This document shows positions 42,789-52,356 of a stretch of DNA of 64,000 bases, in pieces; position 1 is the stretch's first letter, and the number at the start of each line of letters is the position of its first letter. This stretch comes from an uncultured archaeon (lineage in GTDB: Archaea; Halobacteriota; Methanosarcinia; Methanosarcinales; Methanoperedenaceae). Location of the stretch: NCBI GenBank assembly GCA_902386205.1, contig CABMIH010000060.1, positions 1 to 64,000 of the forward strand. The letters run 5' to 3'. The notes under the pieces were generated by a model, which did no database searches, had not been told where the DNA came from, and was given only the letters and a program-made list of their open reading frames with translations. The position numbers and the translations under genes are program-made.

Positions 42789-43100
42789 CGTAGTTGTCGT
42801 ATTTATGTATCCGAACTTGCTTGTTCGTTGTTCGAGCGGGCCGTGACATTTACACGGAATGTTCCGACTGTGGTATTGGTCACGTTCAGGAGAAGGGTCT
42901 GAACTGCATTTGACGCCAAAGTGATATTCCCGCTGATATTAAGGGCCGCAGTTGTGGCGACACCGGGATTATCGATCGTCAAATTATATGTATCAGTCAC
43001 ACTCCCGTTATTCTGGAGGGTGAGAGTGTAAGTAGCGTTAGTTGATGTTGTGGTCGTCCTTGCGTTTGAATCAACTGTCAGGTTAGCACCATAGGTAATC
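41829..43100 (-). repeat. Four tandem repeats of about 318 nt in the surface-protein gene
   Basis: Copies of ATTGATGTATCCG-type sequence begin at about 41850, 42165, 42483 and 42801, giving spacings of 315, 318 and 318 nt. Each encodes about 106 residues with NVTARSNNDTSKFGYINTTTT and LTLxNNGxxTDTYNLT motifs, a NEW3/COG1470-like Ig fold. Copies 1, 2 and 4 are more alike at the DNA level than copy 3, suggesting recent exchange. Confidence 0.85.
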
Positions 43101-45478
43101 ACGGTATAATTCAACGAGGCCATCAAGCTGTTACTTGTTGTGACATTTATCGTATAATTTCCCGCAGACGATGGCACAGTAATATTGCTGATATTGATAT
43201 ATTGATTAGTGCTGAAGTTCGCGACTGCAGCGGGATCGCTTGCGGAGACATTCACGTAGAGCGCGGCAAAGTTCCCGCTGTTCCAGCTTTGCGGGTCTTG
43301 CGTGCCATTAATGGTCGAATTGATAATGGCATTTGCAGCATCGAATCCGTCCTGAAACGTGAAATTGTACCATGATGTCGTATTTGCAGTATCCTTCAGT
43401 GTGAAATTCAGGTTTGCCTTGTTTCCTGCAAGGGCCGTACTATTAAGGGTTGCAGTGAAATTACCGCTCGTACCCGAAACCGTAGTATCTACTCCCGAGA
43501 AGTGAGGAATTGTCACCCAGACCATCCTGTCTGCTATACTTACATAACACGCTGCGTTTTGATTGATTGTACTGCACTGCATGCCTCCCGGATTGAAAAA
43601 CGACAGGTTAAAGGCGCTGTAATCTGACGGTAAATCCCCTGTGGTATTTCCAGCGCTGCTGTTCCATACTTCTCCCCAGTTCTCATTGTAGAGCTTTCCG
43701 AATTTGACTGAGACGTTGTTCGCATTTACACCCGAGGCGAGGGGAATGCCGATAAGGACCTCATCGTATATTTCAGGCCCCATGCTGCCGAATCTTCGCG
43801 CATGCTCCATTGAAGAGCCATTCTGCGATTGTGTCGCATTGCTGTCAAAAAGCGCATCGGGCGGGCCGGAAGCCAGCATATCCACGTTCTTGTAATGCAC
43901 GGTTATGTTGTTGAAATTGCTCCTCATCCTGAGGCTTATCTTTCCGCCACCGACAACTATCTTGAAGGGATTAAAATCAGACATATCTTGCTGCTGCGGG
44001 AATAAAGAACAGCCTGCCTGAGGATTTGGAACATCGCAGAGTGGTGTGCTCTTCAGCATGTCTATAAATATGGGGGGTGGCCCTTCGCTTATATTTATCG
44101 CGCCGGGATTGAATGCCGAGAGATTGATCCTAACTGGCGAAGTTGCAAGCTGGGCAGCGGTCTTTGAAGTTTTTAACGGGGCGGAGCCCTGTGTATATAT
44201 ATTGATCTTATTTATGTTCGCGCTGATCGCAGGAATGCTGAACTGGCCGCTGTTTGTCGGAGTAACATCCGCCATCCAGTTAAAAGCAGAGCCGTTATAG
44301 GCCGAGTAATCGACCTCTACCTCAACGTGTGCATTGTTTATGTCTGCACCTGATGAATTCTTCAAACTGAAAGAGAGTTTCTTTGTAGTGACATTGACAG
44401 TAGAAGGTCCCTCTCCTCCCCCGCCAGCATTGTTTATTGAAATGTTGGTTTCATCTCCCAGAAGCGGCTGGAGAGTAAAATTAAAGTTGGTTACCGCTTC
44501 TTCCGAGTAATCCAGTGATACGTTCCTGAAAATGCCGTAATATTCATCTGTAGCATTCTTTGCTGTTGCAAATAAAAGTATATTTGCCGTCATGGCGGCA
44601 CCCGGAAGGGTTATGTTGTAATATCCAGTGGTCGCGTTATAAACGTCGCCCGCACAGCCATCATACTGGCACCACTGGCTCATATTGTAAGGAAGGGGAT
44701 AGTCCTGGAAGATCATATTCCCGGGTTCCATGAGGTAGGCTATTATCTTGAGATCGTTGAAATTGGATGACCCGTCGGATAAATTAGCATAACCTGATAC
44801 CTTTCTTAAGGTGTTTGAGGTATTGAAAGAGACGTTAGCAACATAATCATAGGTACTGTTCAACAGGGAACTGCTCAGGTCAAAACTTACAGGAAAACTC
44901 CTGTTAGGGTAGATCATGATAGAATAATTCCTGTCTGCAGGAAGGTATATCGTGACGTTTGAAACCTCGGTTGTAAAGTTTTCAACTATCGGGTATCCCA
45001 GCCTTGTGTCTTTTACCATGTAATTGAATGTTTGGGGATATGTCCCATTCGTTGCCGTCAGGTTTATCGTACCACCCTGCTTCAGGTAAAAATCAACCGG
45101 CGTTCCATTTGCAAGTTGTGCTGTTTCAAAGTAAGGAAACGTCGGTAATGATTGCCCGATATAATCAAGATTTCCTGTGGTTGCATTAAAGTGTCTTAAT
45201 ATTATTTTAAAATTCGATGACTGGGTATCTGGAATGTTCTGAACATTGAAATATCCTGTCGCATTGCTTGTATTTGTATAAGACCCAATCAATGTCGGAG
45301 GGCCCTGCCCAAAAGAATATTCCTCTACAATAACTGTAGTGTTGCTTAACTGACCTTTTGTAACATTGTATGTATTCCCTGCCAAATTAAACGCGCTCGC
45401 AGTTCCTGACGCTGCCCCGAAAAGCAGCAGCCCGGCCAGCAAAAAAGTAAAAATTTTGTCCATACAGATCTTCTTCAT
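42803..45478 (-). pseudogene. Giant surface protein, N-terminal part before a frameshift
   Basis: The 891-aa part begins with a signal peptide (about 1-30) and GAGGAG 9 nt before its ATG. It has carboxypeptidase-regulatory-like and Ig-like domains rich in Asn, Thr and Ser (many N-glycosylation sequons), then one ~106-aa repeat, and ends out of frame with NNEQASSDT where other copies read NNDTSKFGY. With the part at 39,882-42,788 it makes one gene. Function: S-layer or other cell-surface protein, by composition. Confidence 0.8.
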
Positions 45479-45735
45479 ATTGTTTTTCTCCTCAAACCTG
45501 ATTCCACCGCAACGTCAAAGGTGAATTTTATGATTTCATATTAATGATATTGATGTATATAAACATTATTATCATAATTATTATGTATGTTTGATTGATC
45601 TTTTTGGGAGACAAAAAACCAAAACTGTTTTGTTCCCGAATTGCCAAATCAAAATCATCGGTTGTGGGAAAAAATTTAAGCTATAAAGGATATAATAGTG
45701 ATTATTACCATCATATTGATCCAGGGTTGTGAAAA

Positions 45736-46605
45736 ATGGATAAAAAGGAGTATAAAAATAAAATCCTCGTTGTGGATGACACGCCACTTAATGTAAAAAT
45801 AATTGAGGATTACCTGAAAAAAGATTACGATATAATACAGGCCTACAATGGGAAAGAAGCGCTTGAAAAAATAATCTCTGAGAAACCGGATATCGTGCTG
45901 CTTGATATTGTGATGCCCGGAATGAGCGGTTATGAGGTTTGCGAAAAAATCAAGCAGGCCGATACCACCCGCTTCATGCCTGTAGTGATGGTAACAAGCC
46001 TTTCGGAACTGGAAGACAAAGTAAGAGCTTTAGAGGCGGGAGCTGATGATTTTCTCACAAAGCCGGTAAATAGCCTGGAACTTGCTACCCGCGTAAGATC
46101 ACTGCTAAAGGCAAAACATTTTCACGACCAGCTTATAAAAAGCAAGGAGAAGATAGAGGCCCATAATGAATTCAAAACTATTATGGCCAACATCCTGCCC
46201 CTCCTCCTGCAAAATATGCCGCCGGAAAAAAAGACTGAAATAATACGCCAGATGAGCCAGCAGGTGGAAGCGGTCATATGGACTAAATATATCCAGGATT
46301 TGCCGACCGAGATTTCACAACTGGCCGATATTTCATGCAACGTCATGAACAGGCTCGGCGGGGACTTCAAAGTAGAAAAGGTAAGCGAGAACAGCTATAC
46401 TATATTAAATAACAGGTGCCCCTGGGGAGAATACGGCAGCTTGAACCCTGTGCTGTGCATGCTGACACGATCCATTTTTTCAAGGATAGGTGTCCACGTA
46501 TTCAAAGATATAAATGTCGATATTGACAAAACAATAGCGGGTGGGGATGGTTCTTGCTTTGTGGAGGTATTTCTGGGCAGTATGAATCTGAAAAAAAAGC
46601 AATGA
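45736..46605 (+). CDS. Response regulator with methanogen-type output domain
   Basis: The 289-aa protein has a REC domain (about 8-125; D57 is the phospho-acceptor, with LVVDDT, VMPGM and the TKP Lys) and a C-terminal domain with NRCPWGEYGSLNPVLCMLTRSIFSRIG. This resembles methanogen output domain 1 (MetOD1), with Cys that may bind a cofactor or metal. It should link a histidine kinase to an unknown output. It is followed by a KaiC-like ATPase. Confidence 0.85.
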   Translation: MDKKEYKNKILVVDDTPLNVKIIEDYLKKDYDIIQAYNGKEALEKIISEKPDIVLLDIVMPGMSGYEVCEKIKQADTTRFMPVVMVTSLSELEDKVRALEAGADDFLTKPVNSLELATRVRSLLKAKHFHDQLIKSKEKIEAHNEFKTIMANILPLLLQNMPPEKKTEIIRQMSQQVEAVIWTKYIQDLPTEISQLADISCNVMNRLGGDFKVEKVSENSYTILNNRCPWGEYGSLNPVLCMLTRSIFSRIGVHVFKDINVDIDKTIAGGDGSCFVEVFLGSMNLKKKQ

Positions 46606-46697
46606 AAACATGAAGCCCAAATTTAATTTTAAGATTTTATATATTCTACATAAACTATATATCGAATGGAATGGTTATATTCACTTGTCGGAGGATT

Positions 46698-47405
46698 ATG
46701 GAACGAATCCCTATAGGCATAAAGGATTTTGAATCAATGATCGAAGGCGGTTATCCTAAAAACCGCACGATGTTAGTAATAGGTGCCACAGGTTCGGGTA
46801 AAACCATCCTTGGTCTCCACTTCATAAACCAAGGCTGTATGGATGGTAAAAAATGTATGATCATTGCAACTGAAGAAATCCCCGAAGACATCCTGGCCCA
46901 ATCCAGATCCCTTGGAATGCATCTTGACAGGTACCAGGAAAAAGGAAACCTGATAATAGAAAGGGTATATGAGGAACGCGCAGGGAATGTTAAGAACGTA
47001 CTTGGTTTTGGGATAGAAAAAATCGATGACCTGGAATCAAACATTCTTGGATTGATTGACAGGATCCCTGAAGGTACTGAGATCGTCCTGATAGACAACG
47101 TTGGAGTACTCACACTTAACATGTCGGTCAATGAATTCAGGGCCCAATTTGACCTTTTGATCTACGGCCTGAATAAAAGGAAGATCACGTCCATGGTTAT
47201 TATAGATATATCTGCCAATGAACGCACAGGGGACACGGCGGCATATTCAGTGTCAGGGGTCATCAGGATGTCAATTAAAGAGAACCCATTTACCGGTGCA
47301 CGGGAACGGTTATTGGATATCATGAAGATCAGGAATACAAAAATCCCGCTTGAACCTATCAGGTTCGATATCACTTCCAGCGGAATAGTTTTTCTGAAAA
47401 AATAA
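46698..47405 (+). CDS. KaiC/RadA-like ATPase
   Basis: The 235-aa protein starts at ATG 46698 with GGAGG close upstream. It has Walker A GATGSGKT (about residues 30-37), the E of ATEEIPED, and Walker B EIVLIDNVG, of the KaiC-like RecA family. Single-domain archaeal KaiC-like proteins often accompany response regulators and sensory kinases, including GvpD-type and archaellum-linked ones. It lies 92 nt after the response regulator gene. Function not assigned. Confidence 0.85.
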   Translation: MERIPIGIKDFESMIEGGYPKNRTMLVIGATGSGKTILGLHFINQGCMDGKKCMIIATEEIPEDILAQSRSLGMHLDRYQEKGNLIIERVYEERAGNVKNVLGFGIEKIDDLESNILGLIDRIPEGTEIVLIDNVGVLTLNMSVNEFRAQFDLLIYGLNKRKITSMVIIDISANERTGDTAAYSVSGVIRMSIKENPFTGARERLLDIMKIRNTKIPLEPIRFDITSSGIVFLKK

Positions 47406-47450
47406 TTTCGGGATAAACTTAAGTTATATTGAAATAGTCATGACCAGCAA

Positions 47451-48095
47451 ATGTTGTTTGATCTAAATTCTTTATATGCGTTAATCGGCCAGGCCGTAGT
47501 ATACGGTGCCCTCTTCTTATTCATTATCGCAGTACTCGGATCTTTTCTGATCGCATATTCCTTCAAAACAGAGCGGTTCATCTTTCCCAATTTCATGCTA
47601 TTTTGCATCTCTCTTCTTGAAAATCTTGTCAAGGCGTTGTTCCGCCTTGTCAGGATGGATGATTCCATCGTGGATGAAGTCGGTATCTCCCTTAAGAACA
47701 AGATCGGGCTTAAAAAATACAAAGAAACGCCCTTTAATAAAAGGATGATCTTTCTCCCCCAGTGCCTGAGAGCTGCGGACTGCCCCTCCAAATTGAGCCC
47801 TGAAGGCATGCAGTGCATAAACTGCGGAAAATGTGAGATCGGAAAAGCAAGGAAACACGCTGAGGAAATGGGATACAGGGTCTTCATAGTCCCTGGTTCA
47901 AGCTTTATCGTAAGACTTGTGCGAGAACATAGACCGCATGCCATACTCGGTGTCGGGTGCATGGGTGAGGTGAAAGCGGGTCTTGAAATGTGTGAAAAAT
48001 TGAATCTTTACGGAGTAGGTCTTGTACTGGATAAGGATGGCTGTGTTTCCACAATACTTGACTGGAAAAAATTCTATGATTTTATTGTTACCTGA
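47451..48095 (+). CDS. DUF116 family membrane-anchored Cys protein
   Basis: The 214-aa protein has an N-terminal membrane segment (about 10-36) and a soluble domain with Cys-rich CLRAADCPSKLSPEGMQCINCGKCEIGKA (six Cys, as a probable metal or Fe-S site), and VGCMGEVKAGLEM and LDKDGCVST near the end. This is the DUF116 family of anaerobes and methanogens, thought to act near lipoate or radical-SAM enzymes; function is not proven. Convergent with, and overlapping by 8 nt, the next gene. Confidence 0.8.
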   Translation: MLFDLNSLYALIGQAVVYGALFLFIIAVLGSFLIAYSFKTERFIFPNFMLFCISLLENLVKALFRLVRMDDSIVDEVGISLKNKIGLKKYKETPFNKRMIFLPQCLRAADCPSKLSPEGMQCINCGKCEIGKARKHAEEMGYRVFIVPGSSFIVRLVREHRPHAILGVGCMGEVKAGLEMCEKLNLYGVGLVLDKDGCVSTILDWKKFYDFIVT

Positions 48096-49740
48096 GGGCT
48101 TTGTAACTATTGTAATCGTGTATTGCGAATCCCTTAAAACTTGATTTAGATGAAAACGAATAATTGACTTGTCTAAAAGCATTTTCTAAAGCTACATTTC
48201 CTTCTTCAAAGAATGTCGACTCAGGATTATCCAGTTTCTGTGTTTCAAATGCTATCACAACATATTTGCCGGCTGCAATTCCATAATTTATTTCATATGC
48301 TGCCCAGGTAATCGCATTATTGTAATTGTCTGTATAATCCATTACCGTGATAAAATCCGTCTGGTCCTGGATATGTGAACTGAGTAATTTGGTTTTCCCA
48401 TTGTAAGTAAGATCAAATCCATTGCTATCAAGCCAGAATGGAATATCCTCCCCGAATGTTAGAGTCTCTCCGCTTGCTGATATCGTGTTGTTTATGCTTG
48501 AGAGCAAATGAAGGTATTGGATTGCCAGATTCTTATTTACAGAACTCCTGGCCAGTGAGAAGCTGTTCCCGTCGGGATCTTTTTCCCATGAACTCAAGGT
48601 GTAGGGCTCAATGTCCAGATAAATTCCATCAAATTTTTCAGTTGGTTGAGAGTTCTTGTTATAGTTTAAGACTGTCATGATATAGTTGACAGCCGCCTGA
48701 TGATCGGTTGTCCACGCGCTCCTGCCATTCAACGCGTGGACATAAAGATTGTTGCTGTGAGCTTTTAAAATGAATTCCCTATAAAGCGCGGGATTGCCTG
48801 TGAGACCTGAAGTATCCGTATAGAAAAAGAACGTGTTAATTCCATGATCTCTGGCGAATTGAATTAAATTACCTGTTTCTATCGGGCTTTCAAGTATTTT
48901 ATAAGCATTGCCCCAGACATAGATGGCACGCGGCTGGAATTTGAAGGGGTCAGATGGTATTCTGAAAGCTTTTTGGGAGCTTTTTGAATCATATTGAGGC
49001 GATTCCATCAAATCTTTAACGGGATCATAGCCATTCCAGATTCTGGTTACTGCATTATAATTGCCGTATGGAGCATCCTGAGGCAGGTTCCAGTTAAAGA
49101 TTAAAGTCTGCTGGCTGCCCGGAAATAGGATGTTTGTCTGTTGAGGCCCAAGATTATAGAACGTTCCATCAGGTTTCTGGTAACCGAAGCCGACCCAATA
49201 AGATCTGGTATTTACCCCTATATTCTTTACAGTCACCCGGGAAGACAAAGAATTTCCGGGATTCTTTATGCCTGTTGGCGGACTCAAAGAAATTATCGAG
49301 GCTGCATCGACTTGCATGATCCATGTTGCCGGCTGGGAACTGTATGCATTTTGAGCATCGAAAACGAGTGCTTCAACCGTGTACATCCCTGAAGCATTGA
49401 AAATATGTCTCCAGCTATCTGTGCCAATTGTACCGGAAAGAATAAAATGGCTGGTTTGATACTTGCCGTTTATGTACCATTCAGTTCCTCTCAAATTCCC
49501 ATCGGGGTCTGTTCCTCTTAAAAGAAAATTCCGGGTATCTCCAATAACCAGATTTACTTTATCAGTGACAGGATCGATCTTTGAAGCTGATGGGGCAGTA
49601 TTTTGATTTATCGTAATCGCATCTACGGTTCCTGCCGTGAACAATACCCCGATCATCGCTATAATTGCTGTTGTTACAGACCATTTTCTTTCCAGTATCT
49701 TTTCATCATGATAATTTCTGCAATCCGTTTCCCTGATCAT
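48088..49740 (-). CDS. Exported protein with glycosidase-like (TIM-barrel) domain
   Basis: The 550-aa protein has a signal or anchor (about 20-42), Ig-like domains (PKD-like about 55-140 and CARDB-like about 155-245) and a C-terminal TIM-barrel type domain (about 265-545) with FDGIYLDIEPY (a D-x-E pair as in GH18-like or GH153-like enzymes) and FITVMDYTDNYNN. It lies at the end of an operon with a GT2 polysaccharide synthase, so it may trim or release the polymer. Activity is inferred. Confidence 0.65.
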   Translation of the reverse strand: MIRETDCRNYHDEKILERKWSVTTAIIAMIGVLFTAGTVDAITINQNTAPSASKIDPVTDKVNLVIGDTRNFLLRGTDPDGNLRGTEWYINGKYQTSHFILSGTIGTDSWRHIFNASGMYTVEALVFDAQNAYSSQPATWIMQVDAASIISLSPPTGIKNPGNSLSSRVTVKNIGVNTRSYWVGFGYQKPDGTFYNLGPQQTNILFPGSQQTLIFNWNLPQDAPYGNYNAVTRIWNGYDPVKDLMESPQYDSKSSQKAFRIPSDPFKFQPRAIYVWGNAYKILESPIETGNLIQFARDHGINTFFFYTDTSGLTGNPALYREFILKAHSNNLYVHALNGRSAWTTDHQAAVNYIMTVLNYNKNSQPTEKFDGIYLDIEPYTLSSWEKDPDGNSFSLARSSVNKNLAIQYLHLLSSINNTISASGETLTFGEDIPFWLDSNGFDLTYNGKTKLLSSHIQDQTDFITVMDYTDNYNNAITWAAYEINYGIAAGKYVVIAFETQKLDNPESTFFEEGNVALENAFRQVNYSFSSKSSFKGFAIHDYNSYKALR

Positions 49741-49755
49741 TTCTATCGACCCTTA

Positions 49756-50589
49756 TTAAGTGGTTGAAGCTGTCGGAGTAGGTGTTGGGGTTGGTACAGC
49801 TGTCGGAGTGGGTGTCGGGGTTGGTACGGTTGTCGGAGTGGGTGTCGGGGTTGGTACGATTGCCGGGGTGGGCGTCGGATCAGACGATACCGCTGGTTGC
49901 TGCGGTGAAGGCTCCTTCCAAATAATGTACCATGGCCATGAAGGTTGTGCCGAGGCAGGGGTTGGCGTCGGAGAAGGTGTTGGAACAATTTTGAGAATAT
50001 TTATTTTTACGGTTCCAGAAACAGGTTCTATGTCCTCTGACATAAGTATCAGAGTTCCTTCATTCACTCTGGGAGCATCTCCTGCTTTTAACTGCAGGTA
50101 ACCGCTCTTATCTCCTGGCGGTATATCTCCTAAATACAGGATATCTGAGCCAATATCAAAATTGGATTTTGCCTCAAAAAGATTTAATCCAACAAATTTT
50201 ATTGTAGCATTATGGATTATTTTCGTAGAGGGATTATAAACTTTGAACGATATTGTATATTCTTCGCCTGTTTTTATATTCTCCTGGTAGGAGAGGCCGA
50301 GAAATACTGAAGCGTTTTTTCCTGGTATTTCAGGCACTGGTGTTTGATTATTATCTATCTGATTTTGAAGTTTTTCAGGTTGATACATCGCCTGGGCAAA
50401 GAAGTAGAACATCCCGCTTGCCAGGAACAGTATGCCTATCAGAAAAATGGTCTTTACAACCTGGATTTTGACGCTTTTTTCTTCTCTAAACGTTTCTTTC
50501 ACCCTGAAAGCAAGGTATAATACAATAGCTGAAAGCGATATTATCGCAAATGTAACCGCAATTCCAATTCCAATTATGTTAAAATTCAT
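49756..50589 (-). CDS. Membrane protein with outer Ig-like domain and Pro-Thr tail
   Basis: The 277-aa protein starts at ATG 50589, coupled to the synthase gene (TAATG). It has two membrane segments (about 4-25 and 43-60), an outer domain of about 110 residues (ENIKTGEEYTISFKVYNPSTKIIHNATIKFVG), and a C-terminal Pro-Thr-rich tail with 10-residue repeats (PTPTPT). The tail may carry glycans or bind the polymer. No family recognised. Confidence 0.65.
   Translation of the reverse strand: MNFNIIGIGIAVTFAIISLSAIVLYLAFRVKETFREEKSVKIQVVKTIFLIGILFLASGMFYFFAQAMYQPEKLQNQIDNNQTPVPEIPGKNASVFLGLSYQENIKTGEEYTISFKVYNPSTKIIHNATIKFVGLNLFEAKSNFDIGSDILYLGDIPPGDKSGYLQLKAGDAPRVNEGTLILMSEDIEPVSGTVKINILKIVPTPSPTPTPASAQPSWPWYIIWKEPSPQQPAVSSDPTPTPAIVPTPTPTPTTVPTPTPTPTAVPTPTPTPTASTT
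49771..49879. repeat. 30-nt tandem repeat encoding a VPTPTPTPTx tail
   Basis: Units begin at 49771, 49801, 49831 and 49861 (the last partial). Each 30-nt unit encodes a 10-residue Val-Pro-Thr motif at the C-terminal end of the membrane protein. Such repeats vary in number easily. Confidence 0.9.
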
Positions 50590-52016
50590 TATCCGAGTTC
50601 CTCCCTTTTTGGTTTTTCCCATCGCATAGCAATACTCAATGTTTCCTCAATGAACGCCATAATGCTTATCCCGTCTATGAAAATATTGTAAAAAAGAAAC
50701 AATGGACTTATAATAATCTCTTTGATACTTGGCTTTGGGTCTATAAGGACAGAATAGATTGATACTCCTATCATCAATGCCCAGTATGTCAGCATCCCGG
50801 TAGTCAGAGAACTCATATCTGTCATAAATATGCTTGCTACTAACAGAATGCAAAGCAATACCATGTTTATCAATGATGAGCTCAGCTCAAGCCACATATA
50901 AGGAACTCCTATCATTCCGGCTGTACCGTATTTTGGGTTAAGATACATATTTTTGTATTTCGCAAGGACCTGGGTCATTCCCCGATGCCATCTTCTTCTC
51001 TGCTTTATGATATCCTCTATGCTCTCAGGAGCCTGGGTGAAAGCCATGGCGCGGGATTCGTACTCCACATGGTAACCTGCTTTAAGGATTTTCATAGTTA
51101 TGTCAAAATCTTCGGCGAAAGTGTCCTCAGGAAAGAAGCCAACCTCACGAAGAACACTGGTCTTGAGGGCCGCAATGGCGCCGGGTACAATCATGACGCA
51201 GTGCAGGAGGGACTGGGACTTTCTCCCAAGGTTTATACTGGACGTATATTCAAGTGATTGCAGGGTCTTGAGAATACTGTTCGGTTTATCTATTTTTACG
51301 TTTCCGGCTACTGCCCCGAGCCGGGGATTACCCGAGAACCTTCTTGATAACCACTTAAGAGCATCAGGATGCAGTTTTGAATCTGCATCCACTGTGATCA
51401 CTATCTCTCCCGATGCATTCTTTATACCTGTATTGATGGCGCCAGGCTTTCCGGTATTTTCCTGACGTATCACTTTTACCCCTTTCCCGGAAAATTTCGA
51501 TGCCTCATTGTAAGTATTGTCAGAAGATCCATCATCCACAACCACGACTTCGTAGCAGGGATAGTTCAAACTCAGCATGGACTCTATGCAACTCGATATT
51601 GTGACTTCTTCATTGAAAGCCGGAATAATTATGGAAATCTTAAGGTATTTATCGATCCCCTCTTTCTTTCTTAAGAAACGGTAATAAAAATTGTAAATAG
51701 AGGAGTGAATAGTGTAGATAAAAGAAAGAAATGTAAAACTAATAAGTCGAAAAATAAGGATGAAAAGAGAGCCATAAAATAGAAGGGAATAACTTAAATT
51801 GAAATCACGCTCTGCGAAAAGATTATATTTCGTGGATAAATTAAATATTATATTGTAATCAGGGATATTAAGTTTCGTCCATAAATCCATTGCGGATTCC
51901 TTTACGAATATTGCAGATTCCTTCACAGGGGTATATTTCGTTATTGGTGTCGTTCCTAACGATGACAGCAATAATATAGCTACAAAAGCAAAAATCAATA
52001 ATGGCATCCCTCTCAT
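50589..52016 (-). CDS. GT2 polysaccharide synthase (BcsA/PgaC/HAS-like)
   Basis: The 475-aa protein has two N-terminal membrane segments (about 8-22 and 78-106) and a GT2 catalytic domain (about 125-375) with IIIPAFNEEVTISSCIESML, VVDDGSSDNT, the DADS-type TVDADSKLHPDAL and the QxxRW product motif QRRRWHRG, then three C-terminal helices. This is the cellulose/hyaluronan/poly-GlcNAc synthase family. It starts the operon with the two exported proteins at 49,756 and 48,088. The sugar is unknown. Confidence 0.92.
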   Translation of the reverse strand: MRGMPLLIFAFVAILLLSSLGTTPITKYTPVKESAIFVKESAMDLWTKLNIPDYNIIFNLSTKYNLFAERDFNLSYSLLFYGSLFILIFRLISFTFLSFIYTIHSSIYNFYYRFLRKKEGIDKYLKISIIIPAFNEEVTISSCIESMLSLNYPCYEVVVVDDGSSDNTYNEASKFSGKGVKVIRQENTGKPGAINTGIKNASGEIVITVDADSKLHPDALKWLSRRFSGNPRLGAVAGNVKIDKPNSILKTLQSLEYTSSINLGRKSQSLLHCVMIVPGAIAALKTSVLREVGFFPEDTFAEDFDITMKILKAGYHVEYESRAMAFTQAPESIEDIIKQRRRWHRGMTQVLAKYKNMYLNPKYGTAGMIGVPYMWLELSSSLINMVLLCILLVASIFMTDMSSLTTGMLTYWALMIGVSIYSVLIDPKPSIKEIIISPLFLFYNIFIDGISIMAFIEETLSIAMRWEKPKREELG

Positions 52017-52356
52017 AGTCTCATTTCCAAGAACAAGATAACCACTACAGATAAATAAATACCGAAGATTTTTAAAGTTTCCAAGGTATCTTAAAGTTTA
52101 TGTTGGTTTTTTACTATTTTTCAATGATTTTTTTTGACATTAGAGCTATAGTGTTGAATAGAAACGTATTAAGAGTAAAATCCTGTTAATTGAAGGGTAA
52201 GAATAAATAAATTGTATAGGTTCAATAAATTCACGGAGTATGTGATAGCGAATCTGCATTAATTTGTGTTCGTCTGCGATTTTTTGAATTCTAACACGGG
52301 ATTTTACACCACTTTAAAACAAAACCTTCATTAACATGTATTCTGGTCTTTAGCAC
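52017..52356. other. AT-rich intergenic stretch
   Basis: About 340 nt between the divergent synthase gene (start 52,016) and mfnA (52,357). No open frame of use and no clear structured RNA were seen. It must hold the promoters of both operons. Confidence 0.5.

Noticed and set aside
41829-43100. Insertion-element-like repeat
   Set aside because: The repeats stay in frame and encode Ig-like domains, so they are protein repeats and not mobile DNA.
49771-49879. CRISPR array
   Set aside because: The 30-nt units touch without spacers and encode protein; they are a coding tandem repeat.
49760-50101. Plus-strand frame rich in Val-Gly over the Pro-Thr repeat
   Set aside because: It is the complement of the 30-nt repeat and ends inside the membrane-protein gene; it has no ribosome site and an unlikely composition.
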